This document shows positions 5,973 to 13,485 of a DNA stretch of 14,315 nt, one piece after another; within the stretch, counting starts at the first letter, position 1, and each line of letters opens with the position of its first letter. The position numbers and the translations under genes were made by a program. This stretch comes from Lachnospiraceae bacterium (lineage in GTDB: Bacteria; Bacillota; Clostridia; Lachnospirales; Lachnospiraceae), in NCBI GenBank assembly GCA_017958465.1, contig JAGDCQ010000239.1, positions 1 through 14,315 of the forward strand, read 5' to 3'. Under the pieces are notes generated by a model that worked only from the letters and a program-made list of their open reading frames with translations, was not told the DNA's origin and ran no database searches.

Positions 5973-7928
5973 ATGAGCGATAAAAACTATGGCGCCGAGC
6001 AAATCCAGATATTAGAGGGTCTCGAAGCAGTCAGAAAGCGCCCTGGTATGTACATCGGAAGCACATCATCAAGGGGTCTTCATCACCTTGTTTATGAAAT
6101 TGTGGATAACGCAGTTGATGAAGCACTTGCAGGTTACTGTACGACTATCGATGTTTCCATTAACCCCGACAACTCAATAACTGTTGTGGACGACGGCCGC
6201 GGTATCCCTACCGAAGTAAACAAGAAAAAAGGGATATCATCGGTTGAAGTTGTATTTACGATCCTGCATGCAGGCGGAAAGTTTGGCGGTGGGGGATACA
6301 AGGTTTCAGGCGGTCTTCACGGCGTTGGAGCTTCTGTTGTAAACGCACTTTCAGAGTGGCTTGAGGTTTGCGTCGAAAGAGACGGAAAGGCCTACAAGCA
6401 GCGCTATGAGCGGGGAAAAACCGTTACACCCCTTGAAGAAGTGGGAGAGTCGGACAGGACAGGAACGACAGTCACCTTCTTCCCCGACAGAGAGATATTT
6501 GAAGAGACAGTTTTCGATTTCGACATCTTAAAAACACGTCTCCGCGAGATGGCTTTCCTTACAAAGGGCCTTAAGATCATCCTCCGAGACAAGCGTGAAA
6601 ATGCGGAAGGAGCGCCGGATTCCGAGTTTATAAAAACTGCCGGCATGGTAAAAGAGTTCCACTACGAAGGCGGTATCAAGGAATACGTTAAGTACCTGAA
6701 CAAAGGGAAAACACCGCTCTACGACGACATAATCTATTGTGAAGGCACAAAAGGCAATGTTTATGTGGAAGTCGCACTCCAGCATAATGACGGTTATAAC
6801 GAGAGCGTTTACAGCTTCGTAAACAATATCATAACACCTGAAGGCGGAACACATCTTACAGGTTTCAGAAATGCCATAACAAAGACCTTTAACGATTATT
6901 CCCGCCAGATGAAGCTTTTGAAGGAAAACGAGGAAAACCTCACAGGAGACGATATCCGTGAGGGTCTGTCGGCCATCATAAGCATAAAGATCCCTGAGCC
7001 GCAGTTTGAGGGCCAGACCAAGCAAAAGCTCGGTAACAGTGTGGCGAGGACTGCAGTGGACGGGATCGTGAGCGAGCAGCTCACCTACTATCTTGAGCAG
7101 AATCCCACAGTTGCAAAGCAGATCTGTGAAAAGGCCATCCTTGCGCAGCGCGCGAGAGACGCGGCAAGAAAGGCAAGAGACCTTACAAGAAGGAAATCCG
7201 CGCTTGACGGCTGGAGCCTTCCCGGAAAGCTTGCAGACTGCTCCGACAAGGATCCGAAAAACTGCGAGATCTTTATCGTAGAGGGAGATTCCGCGGGCGG
7301 TTCCGCAAAAACCGCGAGAAACCGCGCTACGCAGGCTATCCTGCCTCTCCGCGGCAAAATCCTCAACGTGGAAAAAGCAAGGCTTGACAAGATCCTGAAC
7401 AACAACGAGATCCGCTCCATGATAACGGCCTTCGGAACGGGTATCTCGGAAAACTTCGATATCAGCAAGCTCAGATACCACAAGATAATCATCATGACAG
7501 ATGCCGATGTGGACGGAGCCCATATCGATACCCTGATGCTTACTTTCCTGTACCGCTTTATGCCGGAGCTTATAAGGCAGGGCTACGTTTATCTTGCGAC
7601 GCCTCCTCTTTACAAGCTCGAGAAAAACAAGCAGGTCTGGTATGTATATTCGGACGACGAGCTGAACGACCTTTTAGCACAGGTAGGACGTGACCAGAAC
7701 AACAAGATCCAGCGTTATAAAGGTCTTGGTGAGATGGATGCGGACCAGCTCTTTGACACGACAATGGATCCGAAAAAGCGTGTGCTCAAGCGCGTTTGCA
7801 TCAACGAGGAGTCCAATTCCGAGCTTGATGTCACCTTCACTATCCTTATGGGTGATGATGTGGAGCCGCGCCGCGAGTTTATCGAGACGAACGCGAAATA
7901 CGTGAAGAATCTGGACAAGAACGCATAA
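5973..7928 (+). CDS. gyrB: DNA gyrase subunit B
   Basis: ATPase subunit of gyrase, which introduces negative supercoils. The 651 residues show the GHKL ATPase domain first: YEIVDNAVDEA with catalytic E42 and N46, DDGRGIP (73-79), and the lid GGKFGGGGYKVSGGLHGVG (101-119). A transducer follows (about 230-400), including the QTKQKLGNS loop. The TOPRIM part has EGDSAGGSA (437-445), PLRGKILNVEKA (458-469) and the acidic TDADVDGAH (509-517), then QRYKGLGEMD (580-589). It lacks the long insert of proteobacterial GyrB. The position matching E. coli R136, a coumarin-antibiotic contact, reads K142 here. AAAGGAG lies upstream of the ATG. A short hairpin element follows the stop. Confidence 0.99.
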   Translation: MSDKNYGAEQIQILEGLEAVRKRPGMYIGSTSSRGLHHLVYEIVDNAVDEALAGYCTTIDVSINPDNSITVVDDGRGIPTEVNKKKGISSVEVVFTILHAGGKFGGGGYKVSGGLHGVGASVVNALSEWLEVCVERDGKAYKQRYERGKTVTPLEEVGESDRTGTTVTFFPDREIFEETVFDFDILKTRLREMAFLTKGLKIILRDKRENAEGAPDSEFIKTAGMVKEFHYEGGIKEYVKYLNKGKTPLYDDIIYCEGTKGNVYVEVALQHNDGYNESVYSFVNNIITPEGGTHLTGFRNAITKTFNDYSRQMKLLKENEENLTGDDIREGLSAIISIKIPEPQFEGQTKQKLGNSVARTAVDGIVSEQLTYYLEQNPTVAKQICEKAILAQRARDAARKARDLTRRKSALDGWSLPGKLADCSDKDPKNCEIFIVEGDSAGGSAKTARNRATQAILPLRGKILNVEKARLDKILNNNEIRSMITAFGTGISENFDISKLRYHKIIIMTDADVDGAHIDTLMLTFLYRFMPELIRQGYVYLATPPLYKLEKNKQVWYVYSDDELNDLLAQVGRDQNNKIQRYKGLGEMDADQLFDTTMDPKKRVLKRVCINEESNSELDVTFTILMGDDVEPRREFIETNAKYVKNLDKNA

Positions 7929-7930
7929 GA

Positions 7931-7951
7931 GCCGTAAAACGGGTAAATAGG
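7931..7951 (+). repeat. Short 3'-end element after gyrB (family copy 1)
   Basis: CCG-TAAAA-CGG mini-hairpin followed by GTAAATAGG. Nearly the same sequence, differing by one base lost and one gained, occurs at 13899-13919 just after another gene. Function unknown. Confidence 0.45.
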
Positions 7952-7979
7952 AAAACAACCTCCGGAGACAACAGAAACA

Positions 7980-10499
7980 ATGGAAGACAATATCTTTGAT
8001 AAAAACATACAGGATGCCGACTTAAAAGTCACGATGGAGAATTCCTACATCGACTACGCCATGTCGGTCATTGTGGCAAGAGCGCTGCCCGATGCAAGGG
8101 ACGGCTTAAAGCCCGTTCAGCGCCGCATCCTGCATGCCATGAACGAATTAAGCAATACACCTGACAAGCCGCACAGAAAATGTGCCCGTATTGTCGGTGA
8201 TACAATGGGTAAATATCACCCGCACGGTGACAGCTCTATCTACGGTGCTTTGGTAAACCTTGCCCAGCCCTGGTCCACACGTTACCCGCTCGTTGACGGG
8301 CACGGAAACTTCGGTACTGTGGACGGTGACGGCGCTGCCGCAATGCGATACACCGAGGCAAGGCTCAGCAAGATCTCTATGGAGATGCTTGCGGATATCA
8401 ACAAAGACACTGTTGATATGGAGCCCAACTTCGACGATACCGAGAAAGAGCCGGCAGTGCTGCCTTCGCGCATCCCGAACCTCCTTGTGAACGGCGGAAC
8501 GGGTATCGCAGTCGGTATGGCAACAAACATCCCGCCTCACAACCTTGGTGAAGTGGTAAATGCTGTTGTAAAGATCATAGACAATAAGATAGAGGACAAG
8601 GAGACCGCAATAGAGGAGCTCCTTTCCATCGTTAAGGGACCGGATTTCCCTACAGGTGCCGTTATCTGCGGAAAGCGCGGGATAAACGATGCCTACAGGA
8701 CAGGCCGCGGAAAGGTGATAGTCCGCGCCGTTACTGATATCGAGCCCATGGCTAACGGGAAAAACCGCATAGTCGTAACAGAGCTCCCTTATATGGTCAA
8801 CAAGGCAAAGCTCATCGAAAACATCGCCGAGCTTGTCCGCGACAAAAAGGTGGATGGTATCACGGAGATCCGTGACGAGTCCAATAAAGAGGGCGTTCGA
8901 GTTTGTATTGAGCTGAGGCGCGATGTTAACCCTTCTGTTGTTCTCAATAAGCTCTACAAGCACACAAAGCTGCAGGATACCTTTGGCGTGATAATGCTCG
9001 CGCTTGTGGAGAACCAGCCTAAGGTCCTTAACCTCCTTGAGGCACTGTCTGTATATTTAAAGCATCAGGAAGAGGTTGTTACAAGGCGTACAAGATACGA
9101 CCTCAACAAAGCGGAGGAGCGCGCGCACATCATCGAAGGCCTGCTTAAAGCCCTGGATGTCATAGACGAAGTCATCCGTCTTATCCGCGCGGCAAAGAGC
9201 ACACAGGAAGCGAAGGAAAGCCTTATCAGCGCCTTCGGCTTTGACGATGCACAGGCACAGGCCATTGTTGATATGCGTCTGCGCCAGCTGACAGGTCTCG
9301 AAAGAGAGAAGCTTGTTAACGAATTTGATGAGCTCCAGAAAAAGATCGCGGAATACAGAGCGATCCTTGGGGACGAAAAGGTGCTCCTTGCAACCGTTAA
9401 GAAGGAGATCCTCGCCATCAGCGAAAAATACAGCGACGAGCGCAGGACCCAGATAGGAGCCGACAGCGAGGAGATCCTTGATGAGGATATGATCCCCGTT
9501 GAAAACACTGTTGTAGCCATGACAAGAAGGGGCTACATCAAGCGAATGACAATAGACAACTTCCGCAGCCAGCAGCGCGGCGGCAAGGGCGTGAAGGGCA
9601 TGCAGACCATTGATGATGACAACATTGTCGAGCTGTTCATGACCTCCACCCACGATTACATAATGTTCATCACCAGCAAAGGGCGTGCTTACAGGATCCG
9701 CGCATACGAGATCCCGGAGGCATCAAGGACTGCAAGGGGAACGGCTATCGTTAACCTTATCCCGCTGCAGGGCGACGAAAAGATCACTGCCGGTCTTTCC
9801 CTCACGAAGGAAGACGTTGCGAAATCGCCTGTGATCCCCGACGGCGTTGAGGACGAGACAGTCCATGAGGGCGAGAAGTTCCTGCTCATGGCGACAAAGA
9901 ACGGTACAGTAAAGAAGACAAGGCTTTCAGAGTTCGCAAACATCCGCAAATCCGGCATCCAGGCTATCAGCCTCAGGGATGACGACGTGCTGATCGGCGT
10001 GAAGCTCACAGACGGAAAGTCCGATGCAATGCTCATTACCCAGAACGGTATGTGCATCCGCTTCAACGAAGAGGATGTAAGGTTTACCGGCCGTTCGTCC
10101 ATGGGTGTTATAGGTATGACACTTACGGATGACGAAGTTATAGAGATGATCCTTACCAACGAGGGGACAAACATCCTGTTTGTTTCCGAAAACGGTCTTG
10201 GAAAGCTGACTGCGATAGACGAGTTTACCGCGCAGCACCGAGGCGGCAAGGGTGTGAAGTGCTACAAGCTTATGGAGAGGTCCGGCGTGCTTGTTGCCGC
10301 TAAGGCTGTGGATACGGAGGGCGAGGTAATGCTCATCACCACAGAGGGCGTGGTCATCCGCATCCCGATCAGCGGAATAAGCGTTCTCGGAAGAAATACC
10401 ACGGGCGTGAAGCTCATAAATATGGGCAAGAGCAATACCGTAGCCGGCGTTACAAAGGTCCTTGAAGACGACGACGTCGAGAGCATCCTTGAAGAATAG
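7980..10499 (+). CDS. gyrA: DNA gyrase subunit A
   Basis: DNA-cleaving and rejoining subunit of gyrase, 839 residues. The winged-helix domain carries the catalytic tyrosine Y124 in AAAMRYTEARLS (119-130). The quinolone region reads HPHGDSSIYGALVNLAQ (80-96): the serine equivalent to E. coli S83 is present, but the acidic residue equivalent to D87 is glycine (G89). The coiled-coil gate spans about 350-480. The C-terminal beta-propeller starts with a GyrA box QQRGGKG (531-537), the mark of gyrase rather than topoisomerase IV, and has a second such motif QHRGGKG (752-758). The ATG at 7980 has GGAG twelve bases upstream; the gap after gyrB is 51 bases without a terminator. Confidence 0.99.
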   Translation: MEDNIFDKNIQDADLKVTMENSYIDYAMSVIVARALPDARDGLKPVQRRILHAMNELSNTPDKPHRKCARIVGDTMGKYHPHGDSSIYGALVNLAQPWSTRYPLVDGHGNFGTVDGDGAAAMRYTEARLSKISMEMLADINKDTVDMEPNFDDTEKEPAVLPSRIPNLLVNGGTGIAVGMATNIPPHNLGEVVNAVVKIIDNKIEDKETAIEELLSIVKGPDFPTGAVICGKRGINDAYRTGRGKVIVRAVTDIEPMANGKNRIVVTELPYMVNKAKLIENIAELVRDKKVDGITEIRDESNKEGVRVCIELRRDVNPSVVLNKLYKHTKLQDTFGVIMLALVENQPKVLNLLEALSVYLKHQEEVVTRRTRYDLNKAEERAHIIEGLLKALDVIDEVIRLIRAAKSTQEAKESLISAFGFDDAQAQAIVDMRLRQLTGLEREKLVNEFDELQKKIAEYRAILGDEKVLLATVKKEILAISEKYSDERRTQIGADSEEILDEDMIPVENTVVAMTRRGYIKRMTIDNFRSQQRGGKGVKGMQTIDDDNIVELFMTSTHDYIMFITSKGRAYRIRAYEIPEASRTARGTAIVNLIPLQGDEKITAGLSLTKEDVAKSPVIPDGVEDETVHEGEKFLLMATKNGTVKKTRLSEFANIRKSGIQAISLRDDDVLIGVKLTDGKSDAMLITQNGMCIRFNEEDVRFTGRSSMGVIGMTLTDDEVIEMILTNEGTNILFVSENGLGKLTAIDEFTAQHRGGKGVKCYKLMERSGVLVAAKAVDTEGEVMLITTEGVVIRIPISGISVLGRNTTGVKLINMGKSNTVAGVTKVLEDDDVESILEE

Positions 10500-10508
10500 T
10501 CAGCCATA

Positions 10509-10520
10509 GCCGGGTGAAAG
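10509..10520 (+). repeat. Short 3'-end element after gyrA (family copy 2)
   Basis: GCCGGGTGAAAG, 10 bases after the gyrA stop. Closely similar sequences sit after each of the two fumarase genes. Function unknown. Confidence 0.4.
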
Positions 10521-10534
10521 GCTTGGAGGTCAGA

Positions 10535-11377
10535 GTGATAAGAGAAGTATCCGGAAGTGAGATCAGTAAAGCAATAGAGGAAATGTGCATAGAGGCAAAC
10601 CTGTCCCTTACAGATGATGTGAGGGGCAGGATCACGAAAGCTTTTAAGGACGAAACGGGTTTCGTCGCAAAAAAGATCCTTTCGCAGCTTGTTGAAAACA
10701 TGGAGATCGCAAAGAACGAGAGCATTCCCATCTGTCAGGACACCGGGATGGCTGTGGTTTTTATGGAGATCGGCCAGGATGTGCACATAGACGGGGATCT
10801 TACGGAGGCTGTGAACGAAGGCGTGAGAAACGGCTACGAGCGCGGGTATCTGAGGAAATCCGTTGTGAAGGATCCGCTGATCCGTGAAAACACAAAAGAC
10901 AATACCCCTGCAATTCTTCACGTTTCACTTGTGCCCGGCGACAAGATAAAGATCACGGTGGCACCAAAGGGATTTGGCAGCGAAAATATGAGCAAGGTTT
11001 ACATGCTTAAGCCTTCAGACGGCGAGGAAGGCGTGAAGAACGCTGTCCTTGATGCCGTAAAGAGCGCAGGGCCGAACGCCTGTCCTCCTATGGTAGTGGG
11101 GGTTGGCCTCGGCGGGGATTTCGAGCTGTGTGCGATCCTTGCAAAAAAGGCGCTCACAAGGGACTTGGACCGGAGGTCGGAAAAGCCCCATATCGCACGG
11201 ATCGAAGAGGAGCTCCTAAAGACACTGAACGAGACAGGGATAGGCCCCGGAGGCTTTGGCGGCGATACGACTGTCCTTGGCGTAAATATCGAGACTTATC
11301 CGACCCACATAGCAGGTCTTCCGCTTGCAGTGAACATCTGCTGTCATGTTAACAGGCACGCAGTGAGAGTGCTGTAG
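10535..11377 (+). CDS. Fumarate hydratase class I, alpha subunit (Fe-S, TtdA/FumA-N type)
   Basis: Large subunit of the oxygen-sensitive [4Fe-4S] hydro-lyase that interconverts fumarate and malate. The 280 residues hold three conserved cysteine sites expected to bind the cluster: C67 in PICQDTGMAV, C183 in GPNACPPMVVGVGLGG, and C269/C270 in PLAVNICCHVNRH. The GPGGFGGDTTVLGV stretch (238-250) is also typical. The start chosen is the GTG at 10535, with TTGGAGG five bases upstream; an in-frame GTG at 10514 would add seven residues but has no such site. The beta subunit follows directly, so this is the two-gene form found in archaea and many anaerobes. L-tartrate dehydratase has the same fold and cannot be excluded from sequence alone; fumarase is more likely. 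Placement after gyrA is not metabolic. Confidence 0.9.
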   Translation: MIREVSGSEISKAIEEMCIEANLSLTDDVRGRITKAFKDETGFVAKKILSQLVENMEIAKNESIPICQDTGMAVVFMEIGQDVHIDGDLTEAVNEGVRNGYERGYLRKSVVKDPLIRENTKDNTPAILHVSLVPGDKIKITVAPKGFGSENMSKVYMLKPSDGEEGVKNAVLDAVKSAGPNACPPMVVGVGLGGDFELCAILAKKALTRDLDRRSEKPHIARIEEELLKTLNETGIGPGGFGGDTTVLGVNIETYPTHIAGLPLAVNICCHVNRHAVRVL

Positions 11378-11387
11378 TCCGGCAAAA

Positions 11388-11401
11388 GCCCGGGTGCAAA
11401 G
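11388..11401 (+). repeat. Short 3'-end element after the fumarase alpha gene (family copy 3)
   Basis: GCCCGGGTGCAAAG, with the mini-hairpin GGC-AAAA-GCC (11381-11390) overlapping its left end. It fills most of the gap between the two fumarase genes. Function unknown. Confidence 0.4.
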
Positions 11402-11418
11402 AAGGGAAAGTGCGGGAA

Positions 11419-11943
11419 ATGGCAGAATATCATATAAACCTTCCGTTGACAAAAGAGGATATAAGCCTGCTGGAGGCAGGAGATTTCGTATACCTTTCGG
11501 GGACGCTCTATACTGCGAGGGACGCCGCTCACAAGCGGATGACGGAAACCCTGGAAAAAGGCGAAAAACTGCCCTTTGACATAAACGGCGAGACTATTTA
11601 TTATCTTGGGCCGTCTCCTGCGAGGCCGGGGCAGGTCATAGGTTCGGCAGGCCCCACTACGTCATCACGTATGGACAAATATACGCCAAGGCTCTTAGAG
11701 CTTGGCCTTAAAGGGATGATCGGCAAGGGCAGGCGAAACGAAGAGGTCAAGGCTGCCATTAACAAGAACAAGGCAGTTTATTTTGCAGCTGTGGGTGGAG
11801 CAGGAGCACTGCTCTCGAAATGCATCAAGGAAAGCACGGTCATCGCTTATGAAGACCTTGGCACAGAGGCAGTAAGGAAGCTTAGGGTTGAAGATCTTCC
11901 TGTTATAGTGGTCACAGACTGCCATAAGAACAGCGTATATTGA
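11419..11943 (+). CDS. Fumarate hydratase class I, beta subunit (TtdB/FumA-C type)
   Basis: Small subunit of the two-part class I fumarase; it supplies the swivelling C-terminal domain that closes the active site over the Fe-S cluster. The 174 residues contain the family motifs GSAGPTTSSRMDKYTP (75-90), GKGRRNEEV (102-110), YFAAVGGAGALLSKCIK (121-137) and the C-terminal VEDLPVIVVTDCHKNSVY. The ATG at 11419 gives the usual N-terminus of the family and has AGGGA eleven bases upstream. A GTG at 11410 would add MRE but lies only two bases from that site. It follows the alpha gene by about 40 bases and is the last gene of the gyrase-fumarase run; a fresh promoter follows at 11976. Confidence 0.9.
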   Translation: MAEYHINLPLTKEDISLLEAGDFVYLSGTLYTARDAAHKRMTETLEKGEKLPFDINGETIYYLGPSPARPGQVIGSAGPTTSSRMDKYTPRLLELGLKGMIGKGRRNEEVKAAINKNKAVYFAAVGGAGALLSKCIKESTVIAYEDLGTEAVRKLRVEDLPVIVVTDCHKNSVY

Positions 11944-11957
11944 GATGAAATAAGTCT

Positions 11958-11970
11958 GCCGGGTGCAAAA
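11958..11970 (+). repeat. Short 3'-end element after the fumarase beta gene (family copy 4)
   Basis: GCCGGGTGCAAAA, 15 bases after the stop and 5 bases before the -35 box of the tRNA promoter. Same core CCGGGTG(C)AAA as the two preceding gaps. Confidence 0.4.
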
Positions 11971-11975
11971 AAGAG

Positions 11976-12004
11976 TTGACAGGGACTGTTTTTACTGTTA
12001 TACT
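11976..12004 (+). promoter_or_regulatory. Strong promoter of tRNA-Ser
   Basis: Consensus TTGACA (11976-11981), 17-base spacer, TATACT (11999-12004). Transcription would begin near 12011, about 47 bases before the mature tRNA. Confidence 0.9.
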
Positions 12005-12010
12005 ACACTT

Positions 12011-12029
12011 TGCGCCACGAAATGGCGCA
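12011..12029 (+). repeat. Perfect hairpin at the predicted +1 of the tRNA-Ser transcript
   Basis: TGCGCCA (12011-12017), loop CGAAA, TGGCGCA (12023-12029): 7 perfect base pairs starting at the expected first transcribed base. It would cap the 5' leader of the pre-tRNA. There is no T-tract after it. Confidence 0.65.
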
Positions 12030-12057
12030 CAAATATCGGTTTCAAAATATTCAGCGA

Positions 12058-12145
12058 GGAGAAATACTCAAGAGGCTGAAGAGGCGCCCCTGCTAAGGGT
12101 GTAGGTCGGGCAACCGGCGCGAGGGTTCAAATCCCTCTTTCTCCG
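12058..12145 (+). tRNA. tRNA-Ser (anticodon GCT)
   Basis: Decodes AGC/AGU serine codons. The acceptor stem GGAGAAA (12058-12064) pairs with TTTCTCC (12138-12144), with discriminator G at 12145. The anticodon loop CTGCTAA (12090-12096) carries GCT at 12092-12094 on the stem CGCCC/GGGTG. The T arm is GAGGG-TTCAAAT-CCCTC (12121-12137). The long variable arm (about 12102-12120) is the class II feature expected of tRNA-Ser. The 3' CCA is not encoded, so it must be added by the CCA-adding enzyme. It has its own promoter and terminator and stands alone. Confidence 0.96.
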
Positions 12146-12148
12146 TTC

Positions 12149-12200
12149 AAAACCTTTGGCAGTTCAAAAGCAATGCTTTGGACAGGTCAAAGGTTTTTTT
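12149..12200 (+). terminator. Intrinsic terminator of tRNA-Ser
   Basis: AAAACCTTTG (12149-12158) pairs perfectly with CAAAGGTTTT (12188-12197), ending in seven T (12194-12200). The 29-base interior can fold into a smaller stem CAAAAGC/GCTTTG. It ends only 34 bases before the next start codon. Confidence 0.85.
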
Positions 12201-12234
12201 GCAGTCAGGGCATTATCCGTAAAGGGGGAAAACC

Positions 12235-12879
12235 ATGAAGAAAATCTATTTTGTTGCGGTATTACTGGTATGTGCAATGTTTATCTTTGCATGTGGCGAT
12301 GGGTCTGCGGTCACATCCGACGGAAAGAAGACCGATGGCAATAAAAACACAGGAAAAGGTACTGTAACAAACGGAGCTAAGGAGCCTGCCGGCAGAACAT
12401 CGGACGATCCTGCGGAACCTCAGGATCCCTCAGATCCTTTTAATCTTGGTAAAGGTGGAAACGATGACAATGGTGGACAGGGTTCGAAGTATGTAAAGGT
12501 CGACCCATTCGGAGTAGATATCCCGTCAAATGGCGGTGTAAACTATGAGTTCAGGATTTATAAAGGTGTTGCCGAAAACGGCGATGAAATAGATGAGAGG
12601 TATCTTCCCAAAAAATCCTGGTTCATTTCTTATCACAGGTCGGATTGTATTATCAGCATCCCTCTTTCCGATAATGCGATCGGTACTGAGCTGTTCTCGA
12701 TAGAGCCTAATTTTACAAAAGGGACCAAAGAATTTACCGAATATGATGATACAGGAGCTCTTGGTGAGATTAGAGTACTGAGATTGAACATTACCTCATC
12801 AAGTGCGACTATCTATGACGAAAACGAAAACGTAACATATTATTGTTCGCTGTACAGGACCTTTACCTATACAGAATAA
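12235..12879 (+). CDS. Putative lipoprotein of unknown function
   Basis: Not recognised. The 214 residues start with a basic tip and a hydrophobic segment ending in the lipobox FIFAC (C20), so the mature protein should be lipid-anchored on the outer face of the membrane. Residues 21-85 are a low-complexity linker rich in Gly, Asp, Lys, Asn, Thr and Pro. Residues about 86-214 look like a compact beta-rich domain (alternating hydrophobic and polar stretches such as NYEFRIYKG and VLRLNITSSSATIYD) with two cysteines, C138 and C204, that could pair. No catalytic motif is apparent. A GGGGGA ribosome-binding site lies before the ATG. No promoter fits in the 34 bases after the tRNA terminator, so it may depend on read-through. 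A two-way terminator follows. Confidence 0.8.
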   Translation: MKKIYFVAVLLVCAMFIFACGDGSAVTSDGKKTDGNKNTGKGTVTNGAKEPAGRTSDDPAEPQDPSDPFNLGKGGNDDNGGQGSKYVKVDPFGVDIPSNGGVNYEFRIYKGVAENGDEIDERYLPKKSWFISYHRSDCIISIPLSDNAIGTELFSIEPNFTKGTKEFTEYDDTGALGEIRVLRLNITSSSATIYDENENVTYYCSLYRTFTYTE

Positions 12880-12935
12880 AACAGCCAAAGAACAGCAGAC
12901 AAATAAAGCTGTGGCATTGGAGCAAATATGACAAA

Positions 12936-12970
12936 ACCCCCGGATATGGTTAAACCATAGAACCGGGGGT
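12936..12970. terminator. Two-way intrinsic terminator between convergent genes
   Basis: ACCCCCGG (12936-12943) pairs with CCGGGGGT (12963-12970), and inside it TATGGT (12945-12950) with ACCATA (12954-12959) around a TAA loop: 14 base pairs with a small internal bulge. On the minus strand it is followed by TTTTGT, so it fits best as the end of the desulfoferrodoxin transcript. It can also stop the lipoprotein transcript, although the plus-strand T-run is poor. Confidence 0.8.
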
Positions 12971-13040
12971 ATGTTTCATATAGTATTGGGTGTCAAACCG
13001 GGTTTTCTGCGAACGCGGGTTATGAGCCCGAGCATGCGTT

Positions 13041-13415
13041 TCACGATTTCCACAGGCTGTGCAGGTTGCAGTATGCGTAAGCGCCAACAACCTTGTCGCC
13101 GTCAAGGAGCGCAAAATCCGCTTTGGGCTCGGAGCCGGGCTTAAGCTGCTTTCTCTGGTTGCCGGTCTCTGTCTGAAGAACGATCCATTCAATATAGTGT
13201 TCCTCAAGCATAGGGTGAGCAACGCTTCCTACCTTAACAGTAGCGATATTTCCGTTAACTTCTACAACGGGAACATGCTTCTCGGCAGCGGCGTCGGTGG
13301 TTCCGGGAACGATCTTTTCCATAGCCTCGCCACAGCAGTGAACCGTACAAACGGCTTTTTTAACGATGGCAACGATCTGGCCGCAATGTTTGCAACGATA
13401 GAATTCAAGTTCCAT
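13041..13415 (-). CDS. Desulfoferrodoxin (superoxide reductase, two-iron class)
   Basis: Reduces superoxide to peroxide without producing oxygen, a defence used by anaerobes. The 124 residues contain both iron centres. The N-terminal desulforedoxin domain has C8, C11, C27 and C28 (CKHC and HCCGEAM), the Fe(Cys)4 site. The catalytic centre has H47 in EKHVPVVEV, H67 and H73 in AHPMLEEHYIEW, and C116 and H119 in CNLHSLW, the His4-Cys site; the glutamate-lysine pair before H47 is also kept. The ATG at 13415 has GGAGG seven bases upstream; an upstream in-frame ATG at 13433 would have to cover that site and is not favoured. The gene is single, divergent from the next one, and ends at a strong terminator. 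It is the only full gene here pointing towards oriC on this arm. Confidence 0.95.
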   Translation of the reverse strand: MELEFYRCKHCGQIVAIVKKAVCTVHCCGEAMEKIVPGTTDAAAEKHVPVVEVNGNIATVKVGSVAHPMLEEHYIEWIVLQTETGNQRKQLKPGSEPKADFALLDGDKVVGAYAYCNLHSLWKS

Positions 13416-13433
13416 AAGTAAACCTCCAATCAT

Positions 13434-13466
13434 CAGGTTCTGTTTTTAAGAAGTCTGCGGAACCTG
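13434..13466. repeat. Inverted repeat upstream of desulfoferrodoxin
   Basis: CAGGTTC (13434-13440) and GAACCTG (13460-13466), 7 perfect base pairs with a 19-base spacer, just upstream of the desulfoferrodoxin ribosome-binding site. It could be a leader hairpin or an operator; neither is shown. Confidence 0.4.
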
Positions 13467-13485
13467 AAACACAGACCGAATAGAT

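Noticed and set aside
5301..6002. 233-codon minus-strand open frame across recF
   Set aside because: Antisense shadow of recF; Ser/Phe/Leu-rich low-information protein and no supporting start signals.
6528..7523. 331-codon open frame on the minus strand across gyrB
   Set aside because: It is antisense to well-conserved gyrB codons, has no family resemblance, and arises from the codon bias of the real gene.
8148..8963. 271-codon minus-strand open frame across gyrA
   Set aside because: Antisense shadow of the conserved GyrA N-terminal domain; no recognisable protein.
10514..10534. Upstream GTG start for the fumarase alpha subunit
   Set aside because: The GTG at 10535 has TTGGAGG at ideal spacing and gives the normal N-terminus; the extra residues would encode that site.
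13416..13433. Upstream in-frame start for desulfoferrodoxin (adds MIGGLL)
   Set aside because: The added codons are the GGAGG ribosome-binding site of the internal ATG at 13415, which gives the family's normal N-terminus.
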